Shown here: positions 15,741 to 26,717 of the stretch, in pieces | Position numbering within the stretch: position 1 is the stretch's first letter | Layout of the letters: the number at the start of each line of letters is the position of its first letter | NCBI RefSeq assembly: GCF_001888165.1 | Contig: NZ_CP015455.1 | Coordinates: forward strand, 1,544,001-1,608,000 | Source of the DNA: Syntrophotalea acetylenica | GTDB taxonomy: Bacteria; Desulfobacterota; Desulfuromonadia; Desulfuromonadales; Syntrophotaleaceae | DNA length: 64,000 nt | Direction: 5' to 3' | Made by a program: the position numbers and the translations under genes | The notes under the pieces: model-generated | What the model saw: the letters and a program-made list of their open reading frames with translations, nothing else | The model's database searches: none | Told to the model about the DNA's origin: nothing

Positions 15741-17147
15741 ATGGATGTTTTGACAACGGTGATTGCCTTTTGTTCAGGTACGGCTTGCGGCGCCTTGTTC
15801 GGCGGGATGCTGGTTTATCGCCGCGCTCGAACCGCGAGGCTGGTGCGGGATCGCGACACGCACGCCCAGATTGCCGTATTGCAGGAACGCCTGGAAAACC
15901 GCGCACGGGAGAACGCGGCTATGGCGGTGCGTCTCTCCACGCTGGAATCCGAAAAGGCCGAGAAAAACCAGGCTCTCTCGGCCGCCGCCGCGCGTACGGC
16001 ATCCCTGGAAACGCAATTGGACCAGGAGCGCAAGCAGGCTTCGGAAAAGCTGGGCTTGCTGAATGAAGCCAGGGACCAGTTGCGCCTGGAATTCCAGAAT
16101 CTTGCTCACCGGATCTTTGACGAGAAGAGCCGAATCTTCGTGGATCAGAACAGAACGAATCTCGATCGGGTGCTGATGCCTTTCAGGGACCAGATCAAGG
16201 ACTTTGGAACCAAGGTTGAGCAGGCTTACCATGCCGAAGCCCGTGAGCGCCATTCCTTGCGACAGGAAGTTGTCAGGTTGCAGGAACTCAACCAGCAGAT
16301 CCAGGAAGATGCCGTCAATCTCACCGCCGCATTGAAGGGACACGCAAAAACCCAGGGCACCTGGGGGGAGATAGTCCTGGAGCGGCTCCTGGAACAATCC
16401 GGATTGCGCAAGGGCAGAGAATATGTGGTGCAATGCAGTTACCGCAACACGCAAGGCAGACAATCGCGTCCGGATATTGTCGTGCATCTTCCTGACAGCA
16501 AAGATATTGTTATCGATTCCAAGGTTTCTCTTACCGCCTATGAGAGGTATGTCAACGCAGTCGATCAGGAATCCCGTCTGCTCGCCGTTCGCCAGCACAT
16601 GGCATCACTTCATGCCCATCTCAAGGAACTTCAGGGCAAGGAATATGAAAATCTGCCACAAATAAGAAGTCTTGATTTTGTGTTGATGTTCGTACCGGTG
16701 GAAGGGGCTTTCACCCTGGCGCTGGAGGAGGACGAAAACATTTTTCAGAGGGCTTTTGAACAGAACATCATGATCGTGTCGCCTTCGACTCTACTGGTTA
16801 CCCTGCGTACCATTCAGAATATCTGGCGGCACGAGTACCAGAACCGTAATGCCCTTGAAATCGCCCGTCAGGCAGGCAATCTTTACGATCATTTTGTCCG
16901 TTTTGTCGATGATCTGGAAAAAGTTGGGGAGTTCCTGGGAAAAAGTCGCCTGTATTATGAACAGGCTCACAGGCGGCTCGCGACGGGGAAGGGCAATCTG
17001 GTACGGCGCGCTGAAAACCTGCGAGAACTGGGGGTGCAGGTGAACAAGATACTGCCGTCGGATATCCTGGAGGGTGCCCATCTGGATATCGACGGCGAAA
17101 AAACCGCACCGGTTATCTCGGCCGCCGGCGAAAACCCCGCACGTTAG
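15741..17147 (+). CDS. rmuC: DNA recombination protein RmuC
   Basis: RmuC proteins have an N-terminal membrane anchor, a long coiled coil and a PD-(D/E)xK nuclease-like domain, and limit recombination at inverted repeats in E. coli. Here a hydrophobic helix (VIAFCSGTACGALFGGMLVY, residues 7-26) is followed by about 120 residues of coiled coil. The RmuC domain then shows QGTWGEIVLERLLEQSGL, RPDIVVHLPDSKDIVIDSKV (the nuclease-like core) and FVPVEGAF. ATG 15741 was preferred to a TTG six bases upstream. Its 468 residues are typical. Confidence 0.92.
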   Translation: MDVLTTVIAFCSGTACGALFGGMLVYRRARTARLVRDRDTHAQIAVLQERLENRARENAAMAVRLSTLESEKAEKNQALSAAAARTASLETQLDQERKQASEKLGLLNEARDQLRLEFQNLAHRIFDEKSRIFVDQNRTNLDRVLMPFRDQIKDFGTKVEQAYHAEARERHSLRQEVVRLQELNQQIQEDAVNLTAALKGHAKTQGTWGEIVLERLLEQSGLRKGREYVVQCSYRNTQGRQSRPDIVVHLPDSKDIVIDSKVSLTAYERYVNAVDQESRLLAVRQHMASLHAHLKELQGKEYENLPQIRSLDFVLMFVPVEGAFTLALEEDENIFQRAFEQNIMIVSPSTLLVTLRTIQNIWRHEYQNRNALEIARQAGNLYDHFVRFVDDLEKVGEFLGKSRLYYEQAHRRLATGKGNLVRRAENLRELGVQVNKILPSDILEGAHLDIDGEKTAPVISAAGENPAR

Positions 17148-17238
17148 AATCGATTTTCTATGGTTTTTATATTTTAAAAACAATGTATTAAGTTAAAATA
17201 CCTCGAAAATACTTAAAATATCTGACAGGAGGACAGTT

Positions 17239-17634
17239 ATGAAAGACAACACCCATAGTTTGCTGGTCGGTTATCTTTTATGGATTTTCGGGTTTATCGG
17301 CGCCCATCGTTTTTATTACGGGAAACCCGTCAGCGGCACCATATATTTCTTTACCCTCGGACTGTTGTTTGTTGGATGGTTCGTCGATCTTCTTCTGATT
17401 CCCGGCATGAACCGCCAGGCCGACCGGCGTTTTTTACCCGGCAGGTTCGATTACAATATTGCCTGGCTGCTACTCGGTTTTCTCGGCGTCCTGGGTATTC
17501 ACCGTTTTTATCTTGGCAAATGGGCCACGGGCCTTTTGTATCTTGTTACCGCCGGTCTTTTCGGTATTGGCGTCCTGTACGACTTCTGGACGCTCAATGA
17601 CCAGGTCTCCGATGGCAACCAACAGCCTGCATGA
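17239..17634 (+). CDS. TM2 domain-containing membrane protein
   Basis: A 131-residue inner-membrane protein with a duplicated TM2-like unit. Each unit has a hydrophobic hairpin with the signature G-x-H-RFY-G (GFIGAHRFYYGK at about 18-29 and GVLGIHRFYLGK at about 84-95). Four membrane helices are likely. A strong AGGAGG stands six bases before the ATG. The 90-bp AT-rich upstream region probably carries its own promoter. Function of the family is unknown. Confidence 0.85.
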   Translation: MKDNTHSLLVGYLLWIFGFIGAHRFYYGKPVSGTIYFFTLGLLFVGWFVDLLLIPGMNRQADRRFLPGRFDYNIAWLLLGFLGVLGIHRFYLGKWATGLLYLVTAGLFGIGVLYDFWTLNDQVSDGNQQPA

Positions 17635-17695
17635 TCCGTTTTGGCCGTGCACCGTGGATACTATCAAGTGTTTATCCAGGATTCCCGGATGAACA

Positions 17696-19569
17696 CTATC
17701 GCGATGCGGGGATATCGGCTTCAACAACGTACCGCTTGATTTTGCGGGTGGTTGTTTTGGGAAATTCGTCGTCACGCAGGGTGAATCGTTTGATCCGTTT
17801 GTAGTCCGCCAGGCGGTTCCCGACTTCCAGCACTTCCTGCCGGATGAGTTCCTTGACGTCGGCTTCATTCAGGGCCGGGCAACCTGTTTGCCTGACGTGA
17901 TTGTCCAGAGCTTCCTGGTCCGGATAAATGATGGCATGAACCTCCTCCGAGGTGTCGTTCAATTTGTGGCCGTACACCATGACCTCGGCAACGAAAGGGC
18001 TTTTAAGCAGTTCGTTTTCCACCTCCTCCGGATAGACATTTTTGCCGTTGGGCGTCACGATCAGGTTTTTCACACGGCCACGAATCGTCAGATAGCCCTT
18101 TGCATCGAGATGGCCAAGATCACCGGTGCGGTACCATCCATCCACAATGACTTCGGCGGTGGCCCTGGGGCGTTTGTAGTATCCCTGCATGACATTGGGG
18201 CCTTTGACCAGGATCTCGCCGACGCCTTCCTCATTGGGGTGGTCGATGCGCACCTCGACACCGGGTATTGTTCTGCCAACGGTGCCCAGTTTGCGATGAT
18301 GGGGTGATTCCGCGGCAATGATCGGAGAAGTCTCCGTTATGCCGTATCCCTGCAGAATGGTGATGCCCAGACTTGTTATGCCTCTGGCGATTTCGGGATC
18401 GAGAGCGGCGCCACCGCTGATGAAGGTGATATTTTTACCGAAACTTTTTTTTATCTTCGCAGTTACCAGGGATCGGGTAAAAGGTATGGAAAACAAGGTC
18501 TTGGCGAGCGGTTTTTCTTCGATGCCACGACGGATGCGGTTCAGCAGGACGCGATAGACGGCAGGAACCCCCATGACATATGTCGGCTTTTCCTCGACCA
18601 GGTTCTGTCCGATTTTTTTCAGGGATTCGGCAATCGATACGGTGCCGTTGACGGATAGCGGCGCCAGAACTCCGGCCACCTGTTCAAAAACGTGGTTGAT
18701 GGGCAGGAAGGAGAGGGTGTGCATCCCCTCGCCGACCTCAAGATGCGGCAACGCCGATTTGATATTGGTCACGATATTGGCGTGGCTCAGCATGGCTCCC
18801 TTGGAGCGTCCCATGGTTCCGGAAGTGTAAAGGATAACCGCCGTATCCGTGGGTGCGCGGCCAGGCACCGGGGCAAGGTCACCGTCCCGACCAAAGCGGC
18901 CCAGGGGCTCAACGGCATAGCGCCGGAAAAAGGAGCGTCGGGTTTCATCCATATCGTTGAATACACTCTTGATCCCTTCGGTTCTGGTGCCGGCGACCTT
19001 TCTTTCTTCCGGATGCAGCAACATCCGCTCAAGGTTTCGACCCAGGCTTTCAACGCGTTGCTGCTCTTCGGTGGAAATACGGTACTGCCTGGCCAGTTCA
19101 CGCCAGGCATCGACGATATCTCCCATGGTCTGCCTGATTTGTGAAGACATCGTCTTTTCGGGGGGGTATCCAGTGTAACGATTTTTTCAAGATGGTGGAG
19201 GTTGGATGCGATATCGGTGAGCACCCCGAGATGTGCCAGATCGGTAAATATTAACCGGGCGCCGCAATCACCCAGAACATGGCGCAGTTCCCCGGCTTTG
19301 AGTTCCTTGTCCACGGGCACCACAACAGCCGCGCTTTGCAGGCTGCCGAGGTAGGCGGTAATCCAGGCCGCCGAAGTGCCGCCTATAAGAGCAATCCGGT
19401 CCCCTTTGCGTATCCCCCATTGACGCAGGCCGCATGCGGTGCGCTGCACGTCTTCCCATAGCTGGCGATAAGTCATGCTCTGCCAGGATCCCGCGACCTT
19501 GAAACGCAAGGCTGTCTTTCCCGGGGTTTTATTTGCGGAATTTCCAATCAGTTCATCAATGGTTGTCAA
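17696..19569 (-). pseudogene. AMP-forming long-chain acyl-CoA synthetase, interrupted by one frameshift
   Basis: Two adjacent frames together encode one FadD15-like ligase that activates fatty acids with ATP and CoA. The 5' part (19569 to about 19160) has the N-terminal domain; the 3' part (ending at 17696) carries TSGTMGRSKG, GYGITETSP, GWYRTGDLG and the C-terminal TTRKIKR lysine region. They meet at a run of seven C (minus strand, 19160-19166). One extra C would give a single 624-residue protein. The N-terminal start is probably the TTG at 19569 behind GGGAGTGAGG. Mutation, sequencing undercall or -1 slippage at C-CCC-CCG are all possible. Confidence 0.85.
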
Positions 19570-19765
19570 TGCCTCACTCCCTGAAACTTGAATGAATACC
19601 GACGCAAGATTGCCATAGCTTGCATACAAGAGCGTTTTCGGCAGCCTGCCAAATAGCCGCTTCCGTTTTAAACGGTAGCGAGATGTTAACGACGGCAGGG
19701 ACAGGAAGCAATGCTAAAATGATCCTCCCGGCAATATCAGGCGTCCTGGCCCGGCGCCTTTTCCC

Positions 19766-19792
19766 TTTACAAAAACAGGGGGTTTTTGTAAA
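19766..19792. promoter_or_regulatory. Perfect 11-bp inverted repeat between divergent genes
   Basis: TTTACAAAAAC (19766-19776) and GTTTTTGTAAA (19782-19792) are perfectly complementary with a 5-bp spacer. It lies between the divergent acyl-CoA synthetase and lepA genes, where no terminator is expected, so an operator is more likely. The bound factor is unknown. Confidence 0.45.
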
Positions 19793-19839
19793 TTACTCCA
19801 TTCGCATATCTATCCATAAACCCTAAAGAAAAGAGTCCC

Positions 19840-21639
19840 ATGGACCGCAGCAGGATTCGTAATTTTTCCATTATCGCCCATATCGACCATGGCAAGTCGA
19901 CTTTGGCGGATCGTCTTCTGGAAACGACCGGTGCCCTGACGGATCGCGAAAAAACCAATCAGTTTCTCGATAAACTGGATCTGGAGAGAGAACGCGGCAT
20001 TACCATCAAGGCCCAGGCCGTACGTTTAAAATATCGGGCCGATGACGGCAAGGACTACATCCTGAACCTGATCGATACGCCCGGTCATGTCGATTTCAGC
20101 TATGAAGTAAGCCGGTCCCTGGCTGCCTGCGAAGGCGGATTGCTGGTTGTCGATGCGTCGCAGGGTGTGGAAGCCCAGACTTTGGCCAACGTATACCTGG
20201 CCATTGACCAGAACCTCGAGGTATTTCCGGTCCTTAACAAGATTGACCTGCCAGGCGCCGAACCGGCGCGCATCAAGGAGGAAATCGAAGAGATCATTGG
20301 CCTGGACGCTTCCGATGCCGTCGAGGCAAGCGCCAAGGAGGGTATCGGCATTCACGAAATCCTCGAAGCGATTGTCGCCAAAGTGCCGGCGCCCGCCGGG
20401 GATGCCGATGCGCCGCTCAAAGCGCTGATTTTCGACTCCTGGTACGACTCCTACCAAGGCGTCATCATGCTGGTGCGGATATTCGACGGAACCTTGAAAA
20501 AGGGGGAGAAGATCCATCTGATGGCCAGCGGACGCAGCTATGAAGTGCTTAAGATCGGCGCCTTCACCCCCCATCCTGTGGAGATGCCCGAAATGGCGGC
20601 GGGGGAGGTTGGGTTCATCATCGCCGGCATCAAGGTGCTGCAGGATGCCAAGGTCGGCGATACCATCACCCATCTGAACCGTTGCGCCGACAAGCCCCTG
20701 GCCGGTTTCCAGGAAGTCAAGCCCATGGTTTATTCCGGGCTGTATCCCATCGACAGCGGTGATTACGATGCCCTGCGGGATGCCATGGAAAAACTACGGC
20801 TCAACGATGCATCCTTCTCTTTCGAGCCGGAAAATTCCCTGGCGCTGGGTTTTGGCTTTCGCTGCGGTTTCCTCGGACTGCTGCATATGGAGATAATCCA
20901 GGAACGCCTCGAGCGGGAATTCAACATGGAGTTGATCACCACCGCGCCGACGGTACGCTACCGTGTCATCACGACCAAGGGCGAGGAACTGGTGGTTGAC
21001 AGTGCCAACAAGCTGCCCGATGTACAATACATCGACCGGATTCTCGAGCCGTTCATCCTGGCTTCGGTCCACGTGCCGAACGATTATGTCGGCGGTGTGC
21101 TCGCCCTTTGCGAGGAAAAACGCGGCATCCAGCGTGAAATCAAGTATCTTACATCGAACCGCGTGATGGTGATTTATGAGCTGCCCCTGAATGAAATCGT
21201 GCTCGATTTTTACGACCGCCTCAAGACCGTGAGCCGGGGGTACGCATCCCTCGACTACGAGTTTCTCGACTATCGACCCAGCGACCTGGTCCGGCTGAAC
21301 ATCATGGTCAATGGTGAGGTTGTCGATGCCCTGTCGCTGATCGTGCACCGTGACAAATCCCAGCTTCGTGGACGGGAACTGGTAAGCAAGATGAAGGAAT
21401 TCATCCCCCGCCAGCAATACGAGGTTGCGGTGCAGGCCGCCATTGGCAACAAGGTCGTGGCAAGGGCCAACGTTAAAGCCCTGCGCAAGGACGTGACGGC
21501 CAAATGTTACGGCGGCGATATCACCCGCAAACGCAAATTGCTCGAAAAACAGAAGGAGGGCAAGAAACGCATGAAGCAGGTCGGCAATGTCGAGCTGCCG
21601 CAGGAAGCTTTTCTCGCCATTCTTAAAGTAAAGGAATAG
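19840..21639 (+). CDS. lepA: Elongation factor 4 (LepA), ribosome back-translocase GTPase
   Basis: A 599-residue translational GTPase that acts on stalled ribosomes. G1 [10 protein letters not shown]2 RGITI, G3 DTPGHVDF, G4 NKID and G5 are all present, followed by domains II and III and the LepA-specific C-terminal domain ([22 protein letters not shown]). No EF-G domain IV is present. It heads a unit with lepB, 5 bp downstream, the common bacterial arrangement. Confidence 0.98.
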   Translation: MDRSRIRNFSIIAHIDHGKSTLADRLLETTGALTDREKTNQFLDKLDLERERGITIKAQAVRLKYRADDGKDYILNLIDTPGHVDFSYEVSRSLAACEGGLLVVDASQGVEAQTLANVYLAIDQNLEVFPVLNKIDLPGAEPARIKEEIEEIIGLDASDAVEASAKEGIGIHEILEAIVAKVPAPAGDADAPLKALIFDSWYDSYQGVIMLVRIFDGTLKKGEKIHLMASGRSYEVLKIGAFTPHPVEMPEMAAGEVGFIIAGIKVLQDAKVGDTITHLNRCADKPLAGFQEVKPMVYSGLYPIDSGDYDALRDAMEKLRLNDASFSFEPENSLALGFGFRCGFLGLLHMEIIQERLEREFNMELITTAPTVRYRVITTKGEELVVDSANKLPDVQYIDRILEPFILASVHVPNDYVGGVLALCEEKRGIQREIKYLTSNRVMVIYELPLNEIVLDFYDRLKTVSRGYASLDYEFLDYRPSDLVRLNIMVNGEVVDALSLIVHRDKSQLRGRELVSKMKEFIPRQQYEVAVQAAIGNKVVARANVKALRKDVTAKCYGGDITRKRKLLEKQKEGKKRMKQVGNVELPQEAFLAILKVKE

Positions 21640-21644
21640 TTTTC

Positions 21645-22301
21645 ATGGGTAAATCAACGCAATTGGAATCACCTTCCCTTAAATCCCCGAAACCCTGGTA
21701 TCGGGAGTGGGGCGAGGCCATCGGCGTCGCCCTGGTTCTGGCGCTGATAATTCGAACCTTCTTTTTTCAGGCCTTTAAAATTCCATCGGGATCCATGGAA
21801 GATACGTTGCTGATTGGTGACCATCTGCTGGTCAACAAGTTCGTTTACGGAACCAGGGTTCCCTGGTCTGACGAGCGGCTGCTTCCTCTGCGCGATCCCG
21901 GTCGGGGAGATGTCATCGTCTTTGAATTTCCCCTTGATGAGGAACTGCCGTTTTACAAACGCAGGGATTTCATCAAGCGGATCGTCGGTGTGCCGGGAGA
22001 TGTGGTGGAGGTTCGCGATAAAACAGTCTATGTCAACGGCGAGCCTTTGGTGCTTCCGCAGGAAGTCCACAAAGACCCTTCCTTCAGTGCAGACTCCGGA
22101 CGCGACAACCTGTTTCCTGTCACAGTGCCGCCGGATAAGTTTTTCGTCATGGGAGACAACCGCGACCACTCCTTCGATAGTCGATTCTGGGGTTTTGTCG
22201 AAAAATCCAAAATCAAAGGTCTGGCTTTCATCAAATACTGGTCTTGGGACAGCGCCAAAAACCGTCCGCGATGGAACCGCATCGGCCGCACCATCGAATA
22301 G
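21645..22301 (+). CDS. lepB: Signal peptidase I
   Basis: This 218-residue inner-membrane serine protease removes signal peptides from exported proteins. One N-terminal membrane helix (AIGVALVLALIIRTFFFQAF) precedes the catalytic Ser motif KIPSGSMEDTL. The catalytic Lys lies in RRDFIKRIVGVPGD, and box E is GDNRDHSFDSRFWGFV. The active site faces the periplasm. It is co-transcribed with lepA. Confidence 0.97.
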   Translation: MGKSTQLESPSLKSPKPWYREWGEAIGVALVLALIIRTFFFQAFKIPSGSMEDTLLIGDHLLVNKFVYGTRVPWSDERLLPLRDPGRGDVIVFEFPLDEELPFYKRRDFIKRIVGVPGDVVEVRDKTVYVNGEPLVLPQEVHKDPSFSADSGRDNLFPVTVPPDKFFVMGDNRDHSFDSRFWGFVEKSKIKGLAFIKYWSWDSAKNRPRWNRIGRTIE

Positions 22302-22321
22302 GGCAGGCGGAAGATTTTGGT

Positions 22322-22350
22322 TTGACAAGATAACCTTCTTTCTGTACAAT
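22322..22350 (+). promoter_or_regulatory. Strong sigma-70 promoter of the pyrimidine operon
   Basis: TTGACA (22322-22327), an exact 17-bp spacer and TACAAT (22345-22350). It is positioned 20 bp after lepB and about 40 bp before the PyrR-binding leader element. Confidence 0.8.
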
Positions 22351-22390
22351 TCGAAAGATTTGGAAACAGCAAGAATAATGCCTTTTAAGT

Positions 22391-22492
22391 TAATCCGAGA
22401 GGTTAGCAAGGGTGGTTATACCGATAATAGCGAACGATGAAAGCACCAGTCCGGGTATCTTCTCCCGAAAGAGAGGATACCTTTTTTTTGCC
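22391..22492 (+). promoter_or_regulatory. PyrR-responsive transcription attenuator (binding loop plus terminator)
   Basis: The leader contains TCCGAGAGGTTAGCAAGGG (22394-22412), a close match to the PyrR-binding anti-antiterminator loop. About 45 nt later an intrinsic terminator hairpin GGTATCTTCTC / GAGAGGATACC (about 22454-22482, one G-U pair) is followed by a run of T. By analogy with Bacillus-type attenuation, UMP-bound PyrR stabilises the first structure and lets the terminator form, shutting the pyr genes off when pyrimidines are plentiful. An upstream antiterminator pairing was not worked out. Confidence 0.78.
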
Positions 22493-22515
22493 TGAAATCC
22501 GGGGGGGGTAATCCA

Positions 22516-23052
22516 ATGGGGAAAACCGAAACCATCATTCTCGACGAAGCGGCCATCAGTCGGGCCCTGACACGTATCGCCCATGAGATCCTCGAACACA
22601 ATCACGGAACCGCGGATCTGGCTCTGGTCGGCATCCGCACCGGTGGAGATCATCTGGCGCTGCGATTGCAAAAACGCTTGCAGGATATCGAAGGCACAAC
22701 GGTTCCGCTTGGTACCGTGGACATCACCATGTATCGCGACGATCTTGCATCCCGTGGCAGTCTGCCGGTCGGCAGAACGGACATTCCCTTTCCCGTCGAC
22801 GGCAAGCGCATCGTTCTGGTCGACGACGTTCTGTATACCGGGCGCACCATACGGGCCGCCATGGATGCGCTGATGGATATGGGCCGCCCTCGCAATATCC
22901 AGCTGGCGGTTCTTATCGATCGCGGCCACCGGGAACTCCCGATCCGCCCGGATTTCGTCGGACGGAATGTGCCTACCGCCGCCATTGAGAAAGTAACTGT
23001 ACGGTTTGACGAGCAGCAGCGCCCCGTAGAAGTCTGTCTGACCAAGCCCTGA
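22516..23052 (+). CDS. pyrR: Bifunctional pyr operon regulator / uracil phosphoribosyltransferase PyrR
   Basis: A 178-residue type I PRTase-fold RNA-binding attenuator with weak uracil phosphoribosyltransferase activity. The PRPP-binding loop [16 protein letters not shown] (around residue 95) and the family segments [12 protein letters not shown] and [14 protein letters not shown] are clear, as is the C-terminal [20 protein letters not shown]. It is the first gene of the operon and directly follows its own target attenuator. Confidence 0.96.
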   Translation: MGKTETIILDEAAISRALTRIAHEILEHNHGTADLALVGIRTGGDHLALRLQKRLQDIEGTTVPLGTVDITMYRDDLASRGSLPVGRTDIPFPVDGKRIVLVDDVLYTGRTIRAAMDALMDMGRPRNIQLAVLIDRGHRELPIRPDFVGRNVPTAAIEKVTVRFDEQQRPVEVCLTKP

Positions 23053-23139
23053 GGCTATGGCGAAAAGATATAAACAGGTTCAGCTTTTCTCGCTCAACTG
23101 GTTTTCGAATAAACGAACTCTCAAGTCAGGAGATGCGAT

Positions 23140-24081
23140 ATGGCATTCAACCACAAACATATTCTTGGCATCGAGCAGATGTCGCCGGAGGACATCGCCC
23201 TGATTCTCGACACGGCCGAGAGCTTCAAGGAAGTCAGCCTCAGGCCGATCAAGAAAGTTCCGACCCTGAGGGGAAAAACCATCATCAACGTTTTTTTTGA
23301 AGCCAGCACCCGAACTCGCACCTCCTTCGAGATTGCCGGGAAACGGCTTTCCGCCGACACGGTAAACATCAGCGCATCGACTTCAGCGGTCGTCAAAGGG
23401 GAAACCCTTGAAGACACCGCCAGAAATCTCGAAGCCATGAAGCCCGACATTATCGTGATGCGTCATTCCTGCTCCGGCGCGCCCCATTACCTGGCTGAAC
23501 GTTGTGACTTTTCCGTCATCAACGCGGGCGACGGCGCGCACGAACATCCCAGTCAGGCGCTGCTCGATATTTTGACGATGCGGCAACACAAAGGGCAGAT
23601 CGAAGGGCTGACAGTGGCCATTATCGGCGACATTACCCATAGCCGGGTTGCCCGTTCCAATGTTTACGCCCTGCACAAGCTGGGCGCGAACGTCAGGCTT
23701 TGCGGTCCCGGAACCATGCTGCCGCCTGGCATTGAGCGGCTTGGCGCCAGGGTGTTTCATCGCATCGAAGATGCCATCCATGGCGCGGATGTGGTCATGA
23801 TGCTTCGCATTCAGCAGGAACGCCAAGGCAAAACCATGTTGCCGTCACTGCGGGAATACGCCATGTTTTTCGGGCTCAACCCGGAGCGCATGAAACTTGC
23901 CAAACCTGATGCTATCGTCATGCATCCCGGTCCGATGAATCGCGGCGTTGAAATTGCCTCCTCCGTCGCCGATGGCAACCAGAACGTGATTCTTCATCAG
24001 GTGGAAAACGGCGTTGCCGTGCGCATGGCCCTGCTTTATCTCGTTTCCGGCGGTGAAAAGCTTGAAGATTCGGCGCAATAA
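23140..24081 (+). CDS. pyrB: Aspartate carbamoyltransferase catalytic chain
   Basis: PyrB joins carbamoyl phosphate and aspartate, the second step of pyrimidine synthesis. Its 313 residues show the carbamoyl phosphate motif [18 protein letters not shown], the catalytic HPSQALLD and the aspartate-binding [15 protein letters not shown] lies before the ATG. No pyrI regulatory subunit is nearby, so control is probably through attenuation and the catalytic trimer. Confidence 0.97.
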   Translation: MAFNHKHILGIEQMSPEDIALILDTAESFKEVSLRPIKKVPTLRGKTIINVFFEASTRTRTSFEIAGKRLSADTVNISASTSAVVKGETLEDTARNLEAMKPDIIVMRHSCSGAPHYLAERCDFSVINAGDGAHEHPSQALLDILTMRQHKGQIEGLTVAIIGDITHSRVARSNVYALHKLGANVRLCGPGTMLPPGIERLGARVFHRIEDAIHGADVVMMLRIQQERQGKTMLPSLREYAMFFGLNPERMKLAKPDAIVMHPGPMNRGVEIASSVADGNQNVILHQVENGVAVRMALLYLVSGGEKLEDSAQ

Positions 24082-24109
24082 CACGTTCCTGCGCGAATAG
24101 GGGATAATT

Positions 24110-25381
24110 ATGAACACCATTATTAAAAACGGACGGGTACTGGATCCGGCACACGGCATCGACATGTCGTGCGATCTTCTGATCAAGGACGGCAGCATCG
24201 CTGACATGTCGCCAAACATCGAGGTTGAGGATACCGAATGCATCGATGCTTCCGGCTGTCTTGTGACGCCGGGCCTGATTGACATCCATGTGCACTTGCG
24301 CGACCCCGGGTTCGAGTACAAGGAAGACATCGAATCAGGCACTCGCGCCGCGGCCGCCGGTGGGTTTACCGCGGTCGCCTGCATGCCCAATACCGCCCCG
24401 GTTAACGACAGCAAGGCTACCACCCGCTATATTCTGGAGAAGGCCGCACAGGTCGCCCACACCAGAGTTTATCCGGTTGGCGCCATCACCAAGGGCCTCA
24501 AGGGGGAATCCCTTGCCGAACTCGGAGATCTGAAGAATGCCGGATGCGTTGCGGCATCCGATGACGGTCATCCGGTGACCAACGGCGAAATCATGCGCCG
24601 CGCTCTCGAATATGCACGTTCCTTCGACCTGCCCCTGATCAGCCATTCCGAAGATTTGACCCTGGTCGGCGATGGTGTAATGAACGATGGCTTCGTGGCT
24701 ACCGAACTGGGGCTGCGCGGAATCCCCTGGGTTGCTGAAGTCGCCGCCATCGCCCGGGACGTGATGCTGGCTGAGTATACCGGAGCCCGTCTGCATATTG
24801 CCCATGTTTCGACCCGCGGAGCCGTTGACATCATCCGCGCCGCGCAGAAACGGGGGGTGCGTGTTACCGCGGAGACCGCGCCACATTACTTTACCCTCAC
24901 CGAAGACGCGGTGCGGGGATACAACACCAATGCCAAGATGAATCCGCCGCTGCGCTCTGGCGATGACCTCGAAGCGATACGCGCCGGGCTGGCGGATGGC
25001 ACCCTGAGCGTCATTGCCACCGATCATGCCCCCCATCATCTCGATGAGAAGAACGTGGAATTCAATCTGGCGCTGAACGGCATCATCGGTCTGGAAACCT
25101 CCTTGCCGCTCACCCTGCGGCTTGTGGAAGAGGGGGTTCTGTCCCTTTCCGAGGCCATTTTCTGCCTGACGGCCGGCCCGGCCCGAGCCCTGAATCTTCC
25201 CGGCGGAACGCTGGAGGTCGGCCGACCCGCCGATGTGACCATCATTGATCCGGAAGTCAAATGGACTATGGATCCCGCGGCAGGGCGGTCACGAAGCCAG
25301 AATACCCCGTTTGGCGGGTGGAAACTCAAAGGTCGCGCAATCTGCACTCTGGTGGATGGACGCGTCAGGTTTAAAAGATAG
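24110..25381 (+). CDS. pyrC: Dihydroorotase
   Basis: A 423-residue amidohydrolase of the class I (PyrC of Gram-positive and delta type) that cyclises carbamoyl aspartate. Zinc-binding [16 protein letters not shown] is near residue 58, with further ligands in [16 protein letters not shown] and the catalytic Asp in IATDHAPHH. The gene follows pyrB by 28 bp, with AGGGGA before the ATG. Confidence 0.97.
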   Translation: MNTIIKNGRVLDPAHGIDMSCDLLIKDGSIADMSPNIEVEDTECIDASGCLVTPGLIDIHVHLRDPGFEYKEDIESGTRAAAAGGFTAVACMPNTAPVNDSKATTRYILEKAAQVAHTRVYPVGAITKGLKGESLAELGDLKNAGCVAASDDGHPVTNGEIMRRALEYARSFDLPLISHSEDLTLVGDGVMNDGFVATELGLRGIPWVAEVAAIARDVMLAEYTGARLHIAHVSTRGAVDIIRAAQKRGVRVTAETAPHYFTLTEDAVRGYNTNAKMNPPLRSGDDLEAIRAGLADGTLSVIATDHAPHHLDEKNVEFNLALNGIIGLETSLPLTLRLVEEGVLSLSEAIFCLTAGPARALNLPGGTLEVGRPADVTIIDPEVKWTMDPAAGRSRSQNTPFGGWKLKGRAICTLVDGRVRFKR

Positions 25382-25509
25382 ACGGCTGAGGTTCCGGACC
25401 TCCGGGAATCTGATGATGGTATGTGGTGGCGCGCCTTTTGGAAACGGCGCCATAATACTGGATACGGAAGCCTCGACAGCATTTCAAGAACAGTAAGGAG
25501 TAAGTCCCC

Positions 25510-26637
25510 ATGAAAGCAATTCTGGCCCTTGCCGACGGCAGGGTTTTTGTTGGCAAAGCCTTCGGCGCCCGGGGGGAAGTCACCGGAGAGGTGGTTTTCA
25601 ACACCAGCATGACCGGTTATCAGGAAATTCTGACCGATCCGTCCTATTGCGGTGAAATCGTGACCATGACCTATCCCCTTATCGGCAATTACGGCGTCAA
25701 CCCCGAAGACGTCGAGTCCGACCGTCCGTTTCTGTCCGGCTTTGTGGTCAAGGAGGCCTGTCCTTACCCCAGCAACTGGCGCAGCACCGCCACTCTCGAC
25801 GAATACCTGCAACAGAACGCCATCGTCGGCATTCAGGGGATCGATACCCGGGCACTGGTGCGGCATATCCGCGATCATGGCGCCCAGACCGGGGTGATCT
25901 CCTCGGTCGACCTGGATCCCGCTTCCCTTATCGAAAAGGCGCGCCGGGCCCCGTCCCTGGTCGGTCGGGATCTGGTCCGGGAAGTGACCTGCAAGCAGCC
26001 ATACCACTGGACCGAAGGAACCTGGGTCCTCGGCGAAGGCTACCAGACGGCTGGTCCGCCCCGTTATAAAGTGGTCGCTTACGATTTCGGCATCAAACGC
26101 AACATTCTGCGCAACCTGGTGTCCATCGGTTGCGACGTGACGGTGGTTCCGGCGTCCACGACGGCGGATGAGGTGCTGTCCATGCGTCCCGATGGCGTGT
26201 TTCTGAGCAATGGGCCGGGCGACCCCGAGCCGATTGTCTATGCCCAGGAAAATATCCGCAAACTTCTCGGCAAGGTGCCTGTCTTCGGCATCTGCCTCGG
26301 ACATCAGCTGCTGGCACTGGCCCTTGGCGGTCAGACCTACAAACTCAAGTTTGGACATCGCGGCGGCAATCAGCCGGTGCAGCGCCAATGCGGCAGGCAG
26401 GTCGAGATTACCTCCCAGAATCACGGATTTGCCGTCGATGGCAATTCGCTTCAGGATGCCGCGGTCCTGACCCATGTCAATCTCAACGACAACACGATCG
26501 AGGGCTTGGAACACGCAAGTTTCCCGGCATACTCCGTGCAATATCATCCGGAAGCGTCCCCGGGACCGCATGATGCGCGCTACCTTTTCGATCGTTTTGC
26601 CGCACTCATGGACAAGCATCGTCAGTCCCGCTCCTGA
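25510..26637 (+). CDS. carA: Carbamoyl phosphate synthase small (glutaminase) subunit
   Basis: CarA hydrolyses glutamine and passes ammonia to CarB for carbamoyl phosphate. Its 375 residues have the N-terminal CPSase domain ([20 protein letters not shown]) and a class I glutaminase with catalytic Cys in GICLGHQLL, and His/Glu in [17 protein letters not shown] precedes the ATG. The 128 bp between pyrC and carA holds no gene that I can see. Confidence 0.98.
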   Translation: MKAILALADGRVFVGKAFGARGEVTGEVVFNTSMTGYQEILTDPSYCGEIVTMTYPLIGNYGVNPEDVESDRPFLSGFVVKEACPYPSNWRSTATLDEYLQQNAIVGIQGIDTRALVRHIRDHGAQTGVISSVDLDPASLIEKARRAPSLVGRDLVREVTCKQPYHWTEGTWVLGEGYQTAGPPRYKVVAYDFGIKRNILRNLVSIGCDVTVVPASTTADEVLSMRPDGVFLSNGPGDPEPIVYAQENIRKLLGKVPVFGICLGHQLLALALGGQTYKLKFGHRGGNQPVQRQCGRQVEITSQNHGFAVDGNSLQDAAVLTHVNLNDNTIEGLEHASFPAYSVQYHPEASPGPHDARYLFDRFAALMDKHRQSRS

Positions 26638-26717
26638 GGCAGACATGGTGGCAATGTCTCGATATTTCAGACTGTTACGCCCCGCAGCAGGGCTTTAGGA
26701 TCATTGAAGGATAAACC

